From Zonotrichia leucophrys gambelii (lineage: Eukaryota; Chordata; Aves; Passeriformes; Passerellidae), in contig NC_088176.1 in the NCBI RefSeq assembly GCF_028769735.1, positions 19,901,501-19,965,500 on the forward strand: 64,000 nt of DNA. Reading direction: 5' to 3'. The notes beneath the pieces are model-generated. The model was not told the origin of the DNA. It saw only the letters and a list, made by a program, of their open reading frames with translations, and did no database searches. Positions 1 through 15,200 of this stretch are shown here, in pieces; positions within the stretch are counted from its first letter, which is position 1, and each line of letters opens with the position of its first letter. The translations under genes were made by a program, and so were the position numbers.

Positions 1-3000
1 TCAATACAAGAAGTTCTGGACTGTATTTTTTATCTGCACTTTTGAAATACCACTCCCACTATCCTTAGATTATACAGTTGCTTATGGACACAAACAGTAA
101 AGATGTGTTGACAAGATCACAAGGAATGCAGAAATGTAGGTCTTTTCTGCTGGCAACAGAGGAGTCAGGTCTGTCAAAACCTCAGCACTGGCATGGCCAC
201 CACACTAGTCCCACCCAGACCAGCAGGCAATTGCAAGTCAAACCATGGAGAAACGAGGATTTTAAGCGAAAGCACACTTACATACATCGCTCAGTTTTCA
301 AAACCTTTTGGGCATTTCTGAAAATTCACCTAAATAAGAGCAGCTATTTTTCAAAATATGCTCAAACCCCAAGTCTGCCCCATGTAGCTGAGGCAGATAA
401 AAACCCGTTAAACCTTACTTGGGCTATCTGTGAGAAACAAGCGTTTCCTCTGAAACAGGAGAGGGCTTTGTACCTCTCTGCTGTCAGCAGGTGACTTGAC
501 AGCTGCCCATCTGCTATGCATTTTGTAAATACCAAACATTTGTCTCCTGAAATGCCCCATCTTCCTGCTCCTCTCAAAAGCAGGAAGTCTGCCTTCCTGC
601 TTGTGTCCAGGCTGTATTAAAAAAAGCATGTAATGGACTGTTATCTTACTAGCAGCCAAACTAATAACAGCAGTCAGTCTAAGATGACACGTGAACACAA
701 GAGCCTAAAGTGTGTAGTAGGGCCAATGGCTTCACCAGGAAGTGAACTCAGCCCTTCTTGCAAAGAGCCATGTTACCAGAGGGAGCAAATCTTTCATCAC
801 AAAATTCATGCTTTGAATCCAATGCAGAGACATCTCAGGTTGAATGAATATCCCCCACTGCTACTGCGCCCTAGGCAAACTGCCCCAGAGCAAGGACTGA
901 ATCCCATTTTTTTCTTGAACATTGTCTCTCAGGAACAAGTACCAGGAGGAAAACTAGCAGTGCTGACACTTCAGATAGAGGCCCATAAGAGCAACTAACA
1001 GCCTTCACAGTATTGTCAATTGACAGGCATCTCTCCCTCTAAGGGCCTTGTCCTCTGTGCACATACCAAGACTGTATCACACTTATAACTCTGACATGAC
1101 CCAGGTGCATTGGAATTTTAATGCTAATCTAAGTATCCTCACTGAAACAAGATAAATTTAATGGCTAAAAACTGGTATGAAAAAACAGAGATAAATGGAT
1201 TATGGGGCAACACAGACAAAAAGCACTCAAGCACATATCTGAATCCTTCTTAGTACTGAGACTTTGGCTACACTGCACATTTGCTCTCCACCCCCATCCC
1301 TTCCCATGGAAATTTTGAGCTGTGAGGTTGAAAGAGAAGTGACCCTTCATTAGACAGGGAATATTTGAGTCCACATGCCATCCCAGGAGCTGTGATACCT
1401 CTCATGAAATTTTTCTGTACTCCACAAACTTTTTTAGATTCTTAATGACAAATGTTCATAGGTAATAAGTACGCAGGTACAAATACTCCTCACTTACTGA
1501 AGTTTGTGGGACTTCTGTGATCATCTTTGCTGATGACAAGAATTTATCTCATTGACCATGAAATTCCTAAATTGTGCCTCTAAATTATGTTAAAGGAGGC
1601 ACATATTTAGTGCCAGAATGGCAATCCCCTACCTGAGGTGACACAGGAACAGGATGGGACAGCTTCTTAACAGCCTGCTGGCAGTGATGTGAAAAGAGGA
1701 AAAATCCCTGCTTGACTCAAGCCAAGATAAACTTTCTTTTCACAGCACTAAAGCAACATCACCTTTTTATTTGTAAAACAGAGAAGTCTTTAAAATAAAA
1801 TCTGTGACATCACTGATCCCAAATCCTGCCGTTTCCATAGCCATAGCCTGAACAAAATGCACTTCCCATTTGAACTACCCTACTTCATAAGACAGCAGCT
1901 TAAACAAGAAAATCAAGTGTGTCTCAGGTCAGTGCCCCAGTGTCTCCAACTTAATGCAGGTATACTGACTCCAGGCCCCTTCTCTGGGCTTCCCACCATT
2001 CTTCATCACACCATTTAAACCAGACACAAAGTCATGCTGATTCTGTGAAGGCATCCAGACAGACCAACTGCAACATTTTCCAAAGGCAAAATCATAGAGT
2101 GTAGTGAAAGGGAAATTGTATTGACCTTTTGCATTGCTAACAAGGGATTTGCAAGCACACAGGCTATGTTTGTTCAACCAGAGTTGAAAAGAAAACCAGA
2201 ATCATATGAAACATCCCTCTAATCCATGAACCCAGTGAACAGGATGGCCCTAGCTATTGTGTCAGGACATACAGCTTGGGGTCCTTAATCCTTCAAATTA
2301 TTGGCATGGTGCACTTGTTCTGTGACAGCTCTTTCAGATCTTTTCCCATCTCTATTGTTTTGTTTTCTGCTTGAGTAAATAGTAGGGCAAAAGTGAGACA
2401 CATTTGTTTCTGCTGTCATCTGCCAAAATGAGCAGTCTGGAACTTCACCTCCCCGCTTTCTCAGTCAACATTGTATCTTGGCTACTGCAGGTGAGCTACC
2501 ATCAAGGAGAGAGTCCTCTCCCATTTAGTCTTGTATGAAAAATGCAGAGTGAAAATGATGGCACAAAGTACAAAGCTGTCAAGGGTGAGGGTTAAAAATA
2601 GAGATTAAAAATGAAAAACCAGAATCCACCTTATTTACATCACAGACCACCATTCATATCCACGCTGGGCAAACACAAAGTGAACAAATTGCCTCCAATT
2701 TACAGAAGGAGAAAACGGAGGCAGAAAATGGCAATCTCTGACTGTAATCACCCCACAAATCAGTCATATTAGAGATCTCTTCTTTTCTTAGTCCTAATTT
2801 CATCACCTATCCACTAGGCAGCACTGCCCTTTTTTGCATCAGAATTATTACAAATTATTAAACCAGGATTATGGTGATTTACACCAACTTGGCACAGACA
2901 AACAAGGGAAGCAGAGAAACTACAGTGTGGAAAGGTTCAGCTATGAGGTGATCTTGAACAGCTCAGGGATTTTGTGTCATGGTTTTCAACCTTGGTTGCA

Positions 3001-6000
3001 GTAAATGCTGCCAACTCCCACCTGGTATGAGAGGGGTCACGACAGCACTGGCTTCTGGAAATCCTTTAGAATAAAAGAAAACTCAGTGACCAGTCTTCAT
3101 TTGTCCTCAAAAGACAAACCTGACTGTCTCCCTACTTTCATTCTTTAAAATTTAAATGGAATAATTGTAAGAAATCATGATTATTGTTGGTATTGATAGT
3201 AGAAAGGGAAGAAGAGCAGCATTCTGTTTGTGCCTGCACTAGAGCCTCACTGGAAGACAGGACAAAGGTAACCTTGGCATCTGCTGTTATGTTCCAAATC
3301 CCAGGAGGAATGAGGACTCTGAATGCTGCTTTAACACTTCTCTTGCTGGGAACAATATAACAGAACAAGCAAATTCTGCAAATACAGACAGTTTTTTTCT
3401 GAGCAGAGATAAAGTTTGACTTTTCTTTCTCTGCTTTTCACCACAGCCTTTCTTCTCTCTGTCTGGTAGACAGGGTAGTATAGAGGAGGATGTTTAGATG
3501 AAACCATTCAGAGACCCGTCTCTGTTTCCAGCTTTGCCACTACTGCATGCAGCCTTGTATAAAGAACTTGTCCACTCTCTTGCATTGCCTGTATTTCCAG
3601 CCCTTTCAATTCAAGCAGCAGCTGCCACACATACCAGTGCTCACATACATGCTCTCTGTCCCTAACACAGAAAGCCAAGGAGGTTTTGATTTGTCTAGGT
3701 CTACTACAGACCATATGTGCAAGAAATGCATGCTTCCTCAAAGGGAATGCCTTGCTGTGCAGTTGTGACAGGGTGTGTGGGCATATGTTTCTGCTTGCCT
3801 AATTAATCATTAAATGGTTTCAATAACCAATTCTTTGGCAGGCTATGCAGGTTAATTCACATCTGTTCCTACATACGTGCACATATCCACACATTCACAC
3901 AGAAAACATACAGCCATCTTTGCTAGTTAAACACAGCTCCTCATTTCAACATGGAACATTGTGTTCCCTAGTAAGGTGTAGATAATGCTTAGAATAAGAT
4001 TCTCTACAAAAATAATTGATGAACCTGAAATACTTTCCATAAATAGCATTAATATAAAAAAATAATAAAAAGCATTATAATGCTACTTTAACTTTTTGTT
4101 GTGATTAATAGTACTGACATCAGACTACAAAGTTTATGAGTAAATAACAACAACAACATTAAAAGGTTATGGACAGAGACCAAGCACATTTCAGGTTTTG
4201 GTTTGAAGAACTTTGAGCGTATGTTTACTTTCACTGATAAGTTCTCATCTCTAATCTAAGGGACATCCTCTCCTAAAAAGGGATCAGATCTGAAATAGGG
4301 CACAAGAAGCTTCAGCAGTACAGAAACTTTTCCCTTCTATCTCTACAGGTAGAAAAATACCTTTATCTAGCTGGAAAGAGAAACATAACCCAGTGAGATG
4401 CATAAAGTGTGCCAGGTCTCAAAAGTAAATAGTGAGGAAAATGTTGAGCAATCACTAGGAGTGTACAATGTCAATGACTGTAACCATATTCTCCTCAGCA
4501 TGGATGCCACTTCTGTAATCCCACTTTTTTTAGATTTGCTATTATTTCTACCTTAAAAGAGCAGAAATAGCTTCTCTCTCAGGACATTTTCTTCCCTTCC
4601 ATTCATGAAAGAATTGAGTGGCCTCTTCTGCCCATTCTTGCCCCATCCACCACGGAAAAGGAGAGTTTTAAAAAATTAAAAACCTTCAGGAGAAGGTGCA
4701 CTGTGTTGTTTGGAACAGGCATTAAAAGTGAAATTGCTGAAACAGTGTAGGATTAGAAACAGATTTAACAGTTTACATAGACAAATGGAAGAGCAAAAGC
4801 ACAGGTAATTATAGGGTTTTTTCTTAATGTAGAACTACTTAGAGCTGAATGCTTGGGATGAAATAACAATACATCTTCCTTAGCCTAATTTTTAATTTAT
4901 AAACTAAATTGAACTGAGCAGGTCTAGAAAAGTTCTGACATTTCTTCTTTACATTACTTTCTGCCTGGTTTTATCCAAAAGATAAAAGACAATCTGGAGA
5001 TGTGCTAAATATAAAATTATTTGGAAATAGGAAACAAGACGCTTAGGGGACATAGGAACATCAAGCAAAAGAACCTAAGCTTGTAATACTTTGGACAAAG
5101 GCCCATCATGAAGTCTCTGACCTGTGGATTCTTACCCAGCACCACTGGCAGTTAAGTTTATTTCTCAGTATGTTCACTTGTAAGACTGAAGCCTTGAAAG
5201 CAGTTTGGGAGAGGAGCAAAGCACTTATTCTCTGATGGGATTTAATTTGCTTTCTGTCTTTATTTCTGTCAGCTGCTAGGGAATCTTTATCTAACCACAG
5301 CAAGCCTAAAACTTTTGCAATATGAAGGATCTGTGCACAGCAACATTAAACAGAAACAAACATAAACAAAACCACAAATAAATTAAAGACTGATTTAAAA
5401 AAAAAATTAGATTCCTTCATCTCTCCTGCATCAAGAAGATTTAAGTTTGTAGAGAATGTTAGATCTAAAGTTCTGACCTCTCTTGCATAAGAAATCTAGT
5501 AAATAGTGGTAAACATAAAACCCAGATGTTGAAATAATAGTCATCATCATAATCTTAATTTCCATTAAAGGCTCTGAAGGCATTTTGAAACTATTACTAA
5601 ACTATTATTCCCAGTTTGGCCATTGCACAGGCAGATTTTTTTCCCCAATCTCTTTTTGTCAAAGAATTAAGTAATATGATATATAATCCCTTTCTTAGCC
5701 TTAAAATTTAAGCTAAAATAATCTGGAAGGCTTCACTCAATAACCCAACTGAAAACATCCTAGGTGACCTGTTTAAAGCTGCAGAGCTCTTCTCTGTGCA
5801 CAAACTCTTAAAACTTCCATTTCCCACCAGTGCAGTCTCTTATCCTAATGGGTGGGCATTTTACACAAAACCAGAGAGAGAGTAAAGAAGTAGCTCCAAG
5901 GTATTTGTCCTTTGACCAATCCACTTGCAACTGAGAAAATATTAGCTCCTGCTGAGTCCCAGCCTGTCATGGTTAACCTGCTTTCAGTGCCCAGTTGTGT

Positions 6001-6066
6001 TCTAGACCTCAGAATCCTTCCTGGGAAATTCAAGTGTAATGCCTTGTTGACTCATCCCATCTCTTT
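1..6066. other. Gene-poor AT-rich sequence
   Basis: No recognisable exon, RNA gene or repeat. The longest open frame (78-494, 138 codons) has no familiar motif and no splice or promoter context. Small AT-rich and AAC/AAT-type simple runs occur near 4060, 4147 and 5390. Confidence 0.6.
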
Positions 6067-6201
6067 CAAACTATCAATGTAATCCACACTCTGAAAATCC
6101 CAAACTATCAATGTAATCCACACTCTGAAAATCCCAAACTATCAATGTAATCCACACTCTGAAAATCCCAAACTATCAATGTAATCCACACTCTGAAAAT
6201 C
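6067..6201. repeat. 34-bp tandem repeat, four copies
   Basis: A 34-bp unit starting AAACTATCAATGTAATCC and ending CTGAAAATCCC is repeated four times head to tail, the last copy lacking its final two bases. The copies are identical, which implies recent expansion or homogenisation and likely length polymorphism. Confidence 0.95.
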
Positions 6202-9200
6202 ATTATTTTCTAGTCGTCTGAGTTACCACTGTCCCACTGTGGTAAATTCAGTGCTGTGCACAAACTTTAGACATGGACTTGCTTCCCACCAACCAGTCTA
6301 CCAAGTAGTTTAAGCAAGGTACCAGTATTAAAGTCCTAGGACAGAGCACAAACCCTACTGTGCATGCTTTGGCAGTATGTTTAATTTTAATAAAGGAAAA
6401 TTAAAAGGAAAACTGAGGACAGTATTGTTTTAAAAGTTATCACAACTAGTCAACCAAAACCCTTTAGTCCCCACATTTGTGTTTTGCTACACAGTCTACA
6501 TCTGCCTCAGTCTGAGGCTTGAAACTGGTGAGGCAGAAGTAAGCTGTATATACAGAATCCCTAAGGTTCTGAAATGTTAGGTAATAACAAGTCATTTGTA
6601 GCATTTGTTTGAAATAAACATACAAATTACAGAGAATTACTGAAAGACATACCCTGAGTCACACAGCTTTTGCTGTCACTTGTCTACTGAATAAACCACT
6701 CCACTCTGGGAATGTCAGTGCTTTCTGTTGAAAACACAAAATATCAACAAGTTGTGTCTCTATGACACATTCATATATATACATGGCATACAGAAATACT
6801 GCTGTTTAATTTGGGATACCATTAATGTCCAAGCAAGGAGTCAAGTTTCCTCCGTAGCTTTCAACACAGTTTCAGATAGAAAGCAAAGCTCAATTATTTT
6901 TGAAACTCTGAAAATTAAATGACTGTCACAGTCTAACACCAAGCTGTGAATCTGGGACAGAAGTCCTGCTGTTATGACTCCCATCTGAGGTCCTGTACAC
7001 CACACATTCACATCACAGGACACTGGTTGCAAGATGTAATTATTTCTTTTAACACAAAGAAGTCTGTCCTGTCCTACCCATTAATTACCCTGAAAACTCC
7101 CTTCATTATGTCCAAGCCACTAAAACAGTCACAGTTTTATTTTGCCATTGCAGCACTTCTATTAGGTGTGAAACTAGTGCTTTCCTCTGGGCTTGCACAA
7201 CATTTTAGGAAACCTATCTGTACACAAGCCTTTGTCTGAGAATGCTTATCAATAGAAAACATATCTATAACAAATCAATAAACATGGAAAATGGGTAACA
7301 TGATGCAGCTGAAGTAGGGAGATAAGAGTTTCCACCTAAGGATTACAAATGTGCAACCTCATTGCATTAAACAGTAACACAGGTTGTGACCTCTGGGGTA
7401 TTTACAGTACTCTCTTTGTGCTTATACTAGTTAGAGACCATTTCTAAGAAATAAGCACCTTCCTTATTTAGCTGGTATCTTGGTTGACTGACCCTGATGG
7501 GGTAGACAAAGGAAAAGAGACTGAGTATCATTTATGACATGCACTTCAGAGTGATGAGAGGATAACAGTGGGAACCTACAGGGCAAAGGCTGGGTACTGA
7601 TTTAGATACTGGACTGCAATGATTAATCTCCTGTGCCAATTCAATCTGACTGCCATTATTACCCAGAAGCTTGGGGACAGATTTTCCTCCCCTGCATATT
7701 AACTAAGGGAATATATGCAAATGCAACAAGACTTAAAACTATCAGTCATACATCTTGACCTTAATACATAAATTTGATATTGCATGGAGACCTTTCCAGC
7801 TTTACTGGCTATAGCAACCATTTTAAGGACATTGCCATGTGCCATTTTATCACAATGCATACAAGAAGTGTACTCTATGTTTTTCTTCCAACAAGAACTT
7901 CACTGTAATTGATTTAAGGACACATTCATTAGCAATTCTGATAGAAAAAAAATCACAGTCCAAGGTATGTACATCTGTAATCCTGTCAGATACATTCTTT
8001 GAAAACCCATGTATATATGTAAGTACATATGTATATTCTTGTTCCCATGCCACACAATTCATTATATGAAAATCACCATACTTTGTAGCATCATCACTGG
8101 TGTTGTTTGAAGCTGCAAATTTAAAGAAATTCCTCTGCCTTCCAGTGGGCATTTAAATTGCCTAAATGTTAGCGGCCATTTCTCTATTACTTCATTGCAA
8201 CTTGAGTCTGTGAAAGGTGCTTGATGGCTAAGGAAAATTAACTGCATTTAGTATAGCAAGACTATTAATAGCTCCCTAATACTTCAAATACACATCCCTT
8301 CATGAGTTGGGTACATCAGAAGAGTCATCCCATGCCTCTGTACCCCATGCAATTGCATGTATCCCTCTGCATTCCATGCAAATACAGTCTGGGGCAGAAC
8401 AACAGTGCAATAAGGACTACTGCAGCAGAGTCAGAGAAATTCTATATGGTTTGCAGAAAACATCTGATGTTAATCTGAATACCCTTTTCATAGAAACAAA
8501 TTACTAGACTAGATGGTAATGGTTTAGAAGAAAAGCAATTGTCAATGACAAATTGTGCTATATTGGGTTTCATGAGATAAACCTCAAAAGTTCATAGAAG
8601 AATTTGCAACGCAAAATTCTTTCGTAAAAGAAATGGTGATCTGATGGCTACTGTTGAAATCAACCTTCAGCCTCAAGGTAGGACTCTGACCATTGTTGCC
8701 AGCATTTTTGATGGAGCAATAATATTTATTAACATGTTGAAATCTGATGCTAGCAACAACACACTTAATGATTACGTTCTGAAAAGTTTTGTCATACCTT
8801 TGAGCCAAAGAAGCAGGCCTGTAGGCTAAGCTCTTTATGCTGGCAGAAGTCTCAAGTCTCAGATGAGAGGCAGGCAAGGAAAGGGAACCAGAAGGTTTTC
8901 CAGACCTCTAGCACCAAGCCAGGAACAGCTCTGGGGAAACACAGAACAGAGTTACATGCTGAACAAGGCCCTCATGGGTTTATGCATGTGGTGCTGGCAT
9001 CTGAGTTGCCTGTGGTGCTGGCAATCTGGATTGCATTCCCCTGGGTCCCTAATGGAACATGAAAAGCATATGGTGAAATAGGGAAGATTGTATTGGGTTT
9101 TTATTAATTTTAAGCCCACTTCTTTATTTTTCTCCTATCGTTTCTAAATGCTTGTAAAGTTGTACATATACCTAAAACACAACAATATGTAGTAAGTACA

Positions 9201-12200
9201 CACCAATCTGAGTTACTATTATTAGGAAAGAGAAAGAACAGTCATCATCATTTAGCCAAAAGTGCATTGGTGATGTGCTACACAACTCTAGAATTTTTAC
9301 AGAAACTTATTCCACTGCAATTCATTGCTTTACCTTTCAGGAACCCTTACACAGGAATATAAGTGTACAAAAATAAAAAGTAACTGGGATGTGTTAACAA
9401 GATAAATAGTACTGAGATGTCAGGACTCAGATTTTAGGCAAACCACCATCTGCACCATGCACAGGTGTAGCAGAAATTTTAGATTTTAGTATCTTTACTG
9501 ACATCCTAAAACTGTTGTGATCTTCAGGCTTCACCATGAACTTGAGAACTTTTCATAAGTTCTGGGTTATTTTTCTTTATTGTGTATAGGCAGAGCAATT
9601 ATAGTAGAGCCTATAAAGATCCAGTGTCACTTCAAATCTTGCTAAGCTCTTAGTCTCACTGACAACAGTAGGCCCTACTCCCTAATTATTATAAATTATT
9701 GCCATGTGAAAAAATATTTACTTTATAGCTACATCAGCACGCTTCTCTGTGTCTTGTTGCTGTTGCTCCATCTTTGCTGCAGCAGCCAGACACATACCTT
9801 AAGGAACCATGGAAATAAGCAACTTCGATGCTGGAACCAGCTGAACAGCTCAAAGCAACTACACGTCCTGGAACGTTCAAATAGATTTCTATCACCTAAA
9901 TGAAGCATATTTTATTTAATGAACAATAGAGCAAATCTCTTTGTCTCATGAACTGCAATTAAACTCATGAGCTTAACCTCAAACTGGATGCATATTAAAA
10001 TAAATTCCTAGGGATGTATTATCAACAGAAACCTGACCTTTAAAATAATCACCATGTAATCAGTTTCTGCGCAGAAACAGAAGTCAGGGTTTCCCCCCTC
10101 TCTCTTTCTGGCTGTAAAAAGCTGGTCCATATTAAATTAACGTGTGCCTTTGACTTCCCAGTCTTTGGAGCTTGTGGCTGTGTGTGGTCTGTTCTCTAAG
10201 TAGAGTATGACCAGCAACTCATGTGTGTCTTCTACATTTGTTCAACAGCCATGAGTGGCCCAGAGTATCTCTGCAAAGTGAGGCACATATGGCAATGATT
10301 AATGGGGGCTGAGAAGTAAATAAATAAGTTGTGGGGGAGACTTTGAAAGGGCCACAGAATGGAAGAGAACAAAGCATTCCTTGAGTTTGATAATGAATTC
10401 ATAACCAACTGTAAGAGCAAACGAAGAGATTGTGCCTACACCTAGAAGCAAGAGAAAACAAATTAGGCAGATACATTATGAACCAAGATTTATAGCACAA
10501 TAAAAATGAAGACTATAATATCTGGAAAGATCATAATAAAAGCACCAGCTTCCCTAGCAGTTCTGAAACAGGCAGCAGGGCTATTGGACTATTAGAGATA
10601 GCATCAAGCAGTAGCTAGAAATCAAGTGGAGAGCAAGAAAAATGGTATCCCTTATATTAACCTATAGAGTTCTGGGCTGTTACTTTGCAGATTGCACCTT
10701 TCATCAGTAAATACCTACAAATTGTATGTGAAATATATGCATGAGACCACAGAGCTGCACACAGAAATATCCACTGGGATATGAATGTCATAGCTGACAA
10801 GATACATAGGATTCAGGATAACTTTTGTGTTGATACTTGAGTATTGTCTCTTTCTCCAGGGTCAGGCTAGAAGGATCTGAACTTGCTCAAGATACCAGAA
10901 GCTTTATAAGGAAAATATGGGACAAAAGAATACAATAGCCTGGGCCGAACACTGGGGATCAGGAGTCTTCAAGTTGCCTTGACCATGGTATTTTTCTTCC
11001 TGCCATGCTCCTTTTTCTTGTCTTTGCAGATGTCATTTTATCTGTGCAATGAAAGGGGGAAAAGGTGAAATTTCATAACTGTTGGGTTTACTTGCCATGC
11101 TGCAATAGTGCAGTACAGCCCAGCCCTATGGCACTACCATCCCACACAGCCACCTCAAGTCTAGAAAAAAGCCATTGGTACTGCAAAGCAGCAATGAATC
11201 CTAAGGACTCTACTCTAGGGACCACTGAGGGTTGCTGCTCTGTCTCTGGGCTTCCTCAAAACAGAAGTGAATATTCTCAAAATACCTCTTCTTCAATGGA
11301 GATCAGTTTATGATCTATGTTTGACCAGACCAAGTGTGAAACACTGGGCAATTTCCTCCTGATTCCACAATTTTCTATCATGGGGGCACTAGGCACCATT
11401 TAGACACTCATGCAGTGCACTGATGAGTCTCAGGAGAGATGGAATCATAAACCTCTCTGAAGCAGGCTGCCTTCTTAAGGAGCAAAACTTCAACAAACCT
11501 GAAACAAGCAAGCAAGCTTTCACATAACTTCAGTTTTCACTTTTTTTTTTTCCTGCTAAACAATCTCCAATGTCTGTAAGTAATATATATTACAGGTAAA
11601 GTTCTCAATACATCACAGCCTACACCACTTCACCATCTCTGCTACTGGCTGTCACAGGAAGGATGAGGCCAGTTCCAGGATCTGAGGCATTAAATTTAAG
11701 TGTATTACATCCACCATGTGCAGCTTTCCTAATGCTTAGCTGAGAAGGAGACTGTCAATCATCTGATCATGTGCAATGATCAATTCCAATAGGGAAGAAT
11801 ATAAAAGGAAATAGTCAAAGTAAGAGCTGTTTTCTAGGGGTTTTATTCTATTAACATTTTCAATTAGCTGTATGTTTTTGGCTCCTCTAGTTAAATCTGA
11901 GTATGATACCACAGAAATAATGTCTTAATGCATAGGATAATGAATAGAAGAGCAGTACATACTACATACTTGTGCAAATATATTCTCAGGTCACTGCTAG
12001 GCTGATAAAACATTCATATGCTGCTTCTTGGTTCTGTGACATGAGCAGAGCTCCTTTACTGAATTATGACACTGCATTAATTCACTCTAGGTCCAGCTGT
12101 TAGGCAGCACAGCTATAGTTCCATTTGGATGTCATGAGCTTTGCACATGTAATAAATCACTGTGACAGCAGAGGGATTTATGTGAACAATTCCTCATACA

Positions 12201-15200
12201 TTTATACAAATTCATACACCTATCAAAGGCTGTCTTGTTTTGCAGCTCATTTCAAATACCACCTGCAAAAGCCTGCTAGGTTTCAGGATCTGACATGTTC
12301 ATTGAGTCAATTTATGAAATGAGAAATTCAGTAGGACCAAAGACTCATAGGACCTTTTGGAGAAATGCTGAACATGGACACTCCTTGTTACTCTAAAGAG
12401 CCCCAAAACGTTCTGTACGCTCATGTACTCAAATCAAATTTATAGTAATCTATGCATTCTGAACTGTCCTCACATTTTAGGGCATTCACCATGTCCCAGA
12501 TGCACTGGCATGGCAGTTTCAAGCAAGCAGTAAATCAAATATATATTTAGCAAAGCTGATATACAGAAGAAAGAAATACCTTCTGGCCCAGAGTTATGCT
12601 GAACAAAAGGGACAAGTCAGGATTCTCAGAAAAGCTCAGGGCACTGGACACACAACTCCCATTAAAAATTGGTTAAGTGACTTCATGGTTTTTTTTTTAA
12701 ATACTAGCTGCAGTTATTCAAAGAACACACCAGTTAATATATTTGGATGCCATTACTCTGGTTAATAAAAATAGGAGCCTAAATCAGGCTCCTGAAGCCA
12801 TACTGAGGCATTGAAGTAAGTGTCCTGGTTTGTAAAAGTGCTGAATACCAGCCCCTCCCACTGACTCAATGAATGTGCTCAGCACCTTTCTAGCAAATCA
12901 GGCTCAAATTAGAGCATGAAGCTGACATGGAGCTATTAATCAGCCAAGTCTCAAAGCAAAAACAATTCATCAGGGGAAGCAAGGCATAGAGAAGAATTAA
13001 GACTACAGGGAAGAGTGAAGAGATGGCTCTACAAAGTCAACTTTAGATTGCTGCAAGAAATTTTTCTTCAGAAGTTTGACATTATTAATTAACATAAAAC
13101 AGTCCCACGAACAGAAACTCTTTGCTTGAGTCTGCTTCAACAACAGTAACACCAGTTTCATATAATGCACAATGCATCCCCAGAGATTCGTACTAAATCA
13201 AGTTGACAAGAAAATCAAGACAGAAACCATGCAGAAGAGCTTTGAAAAATAAATCAAAAAGGCTATGCTGATTCTGCAGCATAGCTCTGTGCACAGATAA
13301 GCCAGCTTCCTCCAAATTCATCTCAGATTGTTGCTAGGGCATGTGAAAATGTACAGAGGCAGCATAGGAGAAATGTAGACATTACACATCATCCATGGAT
13401 ATGGAGAAGAAATTACCTTCACTTATATGAATTCTGTTGTAACTGCTTCAGCATTATTATTGTTTCAGCACAGCCAGGATTGGGCCCCTGTTGTTGAATA
13501 TATCATGTTCCTCTAAAATGTTTGAACTACCACTAAATTAATTTCATGATCACTTGATACAGGTTTTCCCAAACAATGTCTCTTCTGATTGATTGCACAG
13601 ATTTTGCACAGTTTTCTTTGCACAGCTTTATATGTTTTCCACTTAGGGATTTACCTATCTTGCCTTGATATGGTTTTATAAAAGGGTAAACTATTGGTCT
13701 CTTTCCAGAGACATATGGCAGCCAAAAAGCTTTCCTAAAGTGTCCCTTGAGAAGTCTCTCGGGCAGAGGAGTCCCACATGCAATAGATCTACCAGAAAAT
13801 TCTCTGCCATACCATGCCCTGGTCTCTGTTACTAGTGCTGGGAGTTTAACCATGTATGAAAGAAGATCTATTCCACAAATGTCAAAGCTCTGGTGCATCC
13901 TGAAGGGTGTGAAAGACACAAAAATTCAGAAAAGATTCAATGTTACTCTGAGTTAGATGGCATGTTAAGGCCTGACGTTTATGAGATATTTAAGTCACCA
14001 AAACCCTTTCAGGTCCTTGGCAGGATCAGTGATTCTGGCCCACATATTTTGGTAGACACATTCTCCTCCACAATTAATTTGATACAATCTTGTTTTGACA
14101 AATACGCACTTCAAATATTTTAATATCTCCTGACATATTTTTCGCAAAGCTCTACATGTGTTTTGCACCTTATATTCATTATTTTAGGCAGCTGTCACCC
14201 CAGTCCTTGCACTCCATATTCCCAAGACAAGAAATTGAGTGACTAAGGGAAAAATGTATGAAAGAAGGTGGCATGAATAACAATGAAGATGGGTGTACTC
14301 ACATAAATCAGAAGTCACCATGGTCACAGATGGCCTCCAGCATCAAGTCTGCCAGGTGACAGTGATTTGTAGGCAGTGCAGCAAAGACAGGCCTTGAAGG
14401 GGGTTTTTGGAATACAGTCAGGGGGTAGTTGAAGTTTGGCAAAAAATTTTACAGGAGAAGGTGTCTAAATGGAAAAATGCAGACAATAAGGAGATAAATG
14501 TTAGTGAGATGAAGCAAAGGCACAGAAAATCAGGTATTGCATTAAATAGTGAGGGAAGTCTTAACAATGAAACAAACTGCTCCTTTGGCTTTGTTACAAG
14601 TACCAAAGCTGGTATTTTTTTAAATGAAACATGATTTTTTGTTTGGTGTCATTTGTTCAGCTTATATTAACAAGCTTGTTGGGTCTTTTTCCACTTGGAA
14701 AAAATAGTGACAACTCATGTTCTGAAAATATTAAGAACTTTCACTGGAATGTTGGTGAAAGACTAAGTCTATCAGTATATTGTTAAGAAACAAGGTACAC
14801 ACAAAATCAATCTGATATAGCAAACACAACTTTGCATCCCTGCCCACCTATACCATGTTTGGTAGCTTTTTCTGAATCATAATTACTTGTAAATTTACTA
14901 GTAAAATCTTTGAGGGCAAATTTTGTAAGCAAAGGTAATAGCTCTTCCTAAATTAACTGATACTGGTGAGAAAAACCAGACAAGCTTCTGTACACTCAGT
15001 TTCCTAAGCCTTTGACAGAAACACTTCATCATTCCCTGGGGATTTACCTTCTCTGACCCTCTGACACAAACATCTGAATATGCCATTGAACTTGTTAGTA
15101 ATGTAACTCCAGAGAATAGCACAGTCTTGAGTAAGACAAGGACATGTTCCGACAAAGAACAAAGTGAGGAGTCCAAATAAGCATCATTCTAGAACAAATT

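Noticed and set aside
78..494. 138-codon open frame as a gene
   Set aside because: No known similarity, no promoter or splice context, and the length is compatible with chance in a 64-kb six-frame scan.
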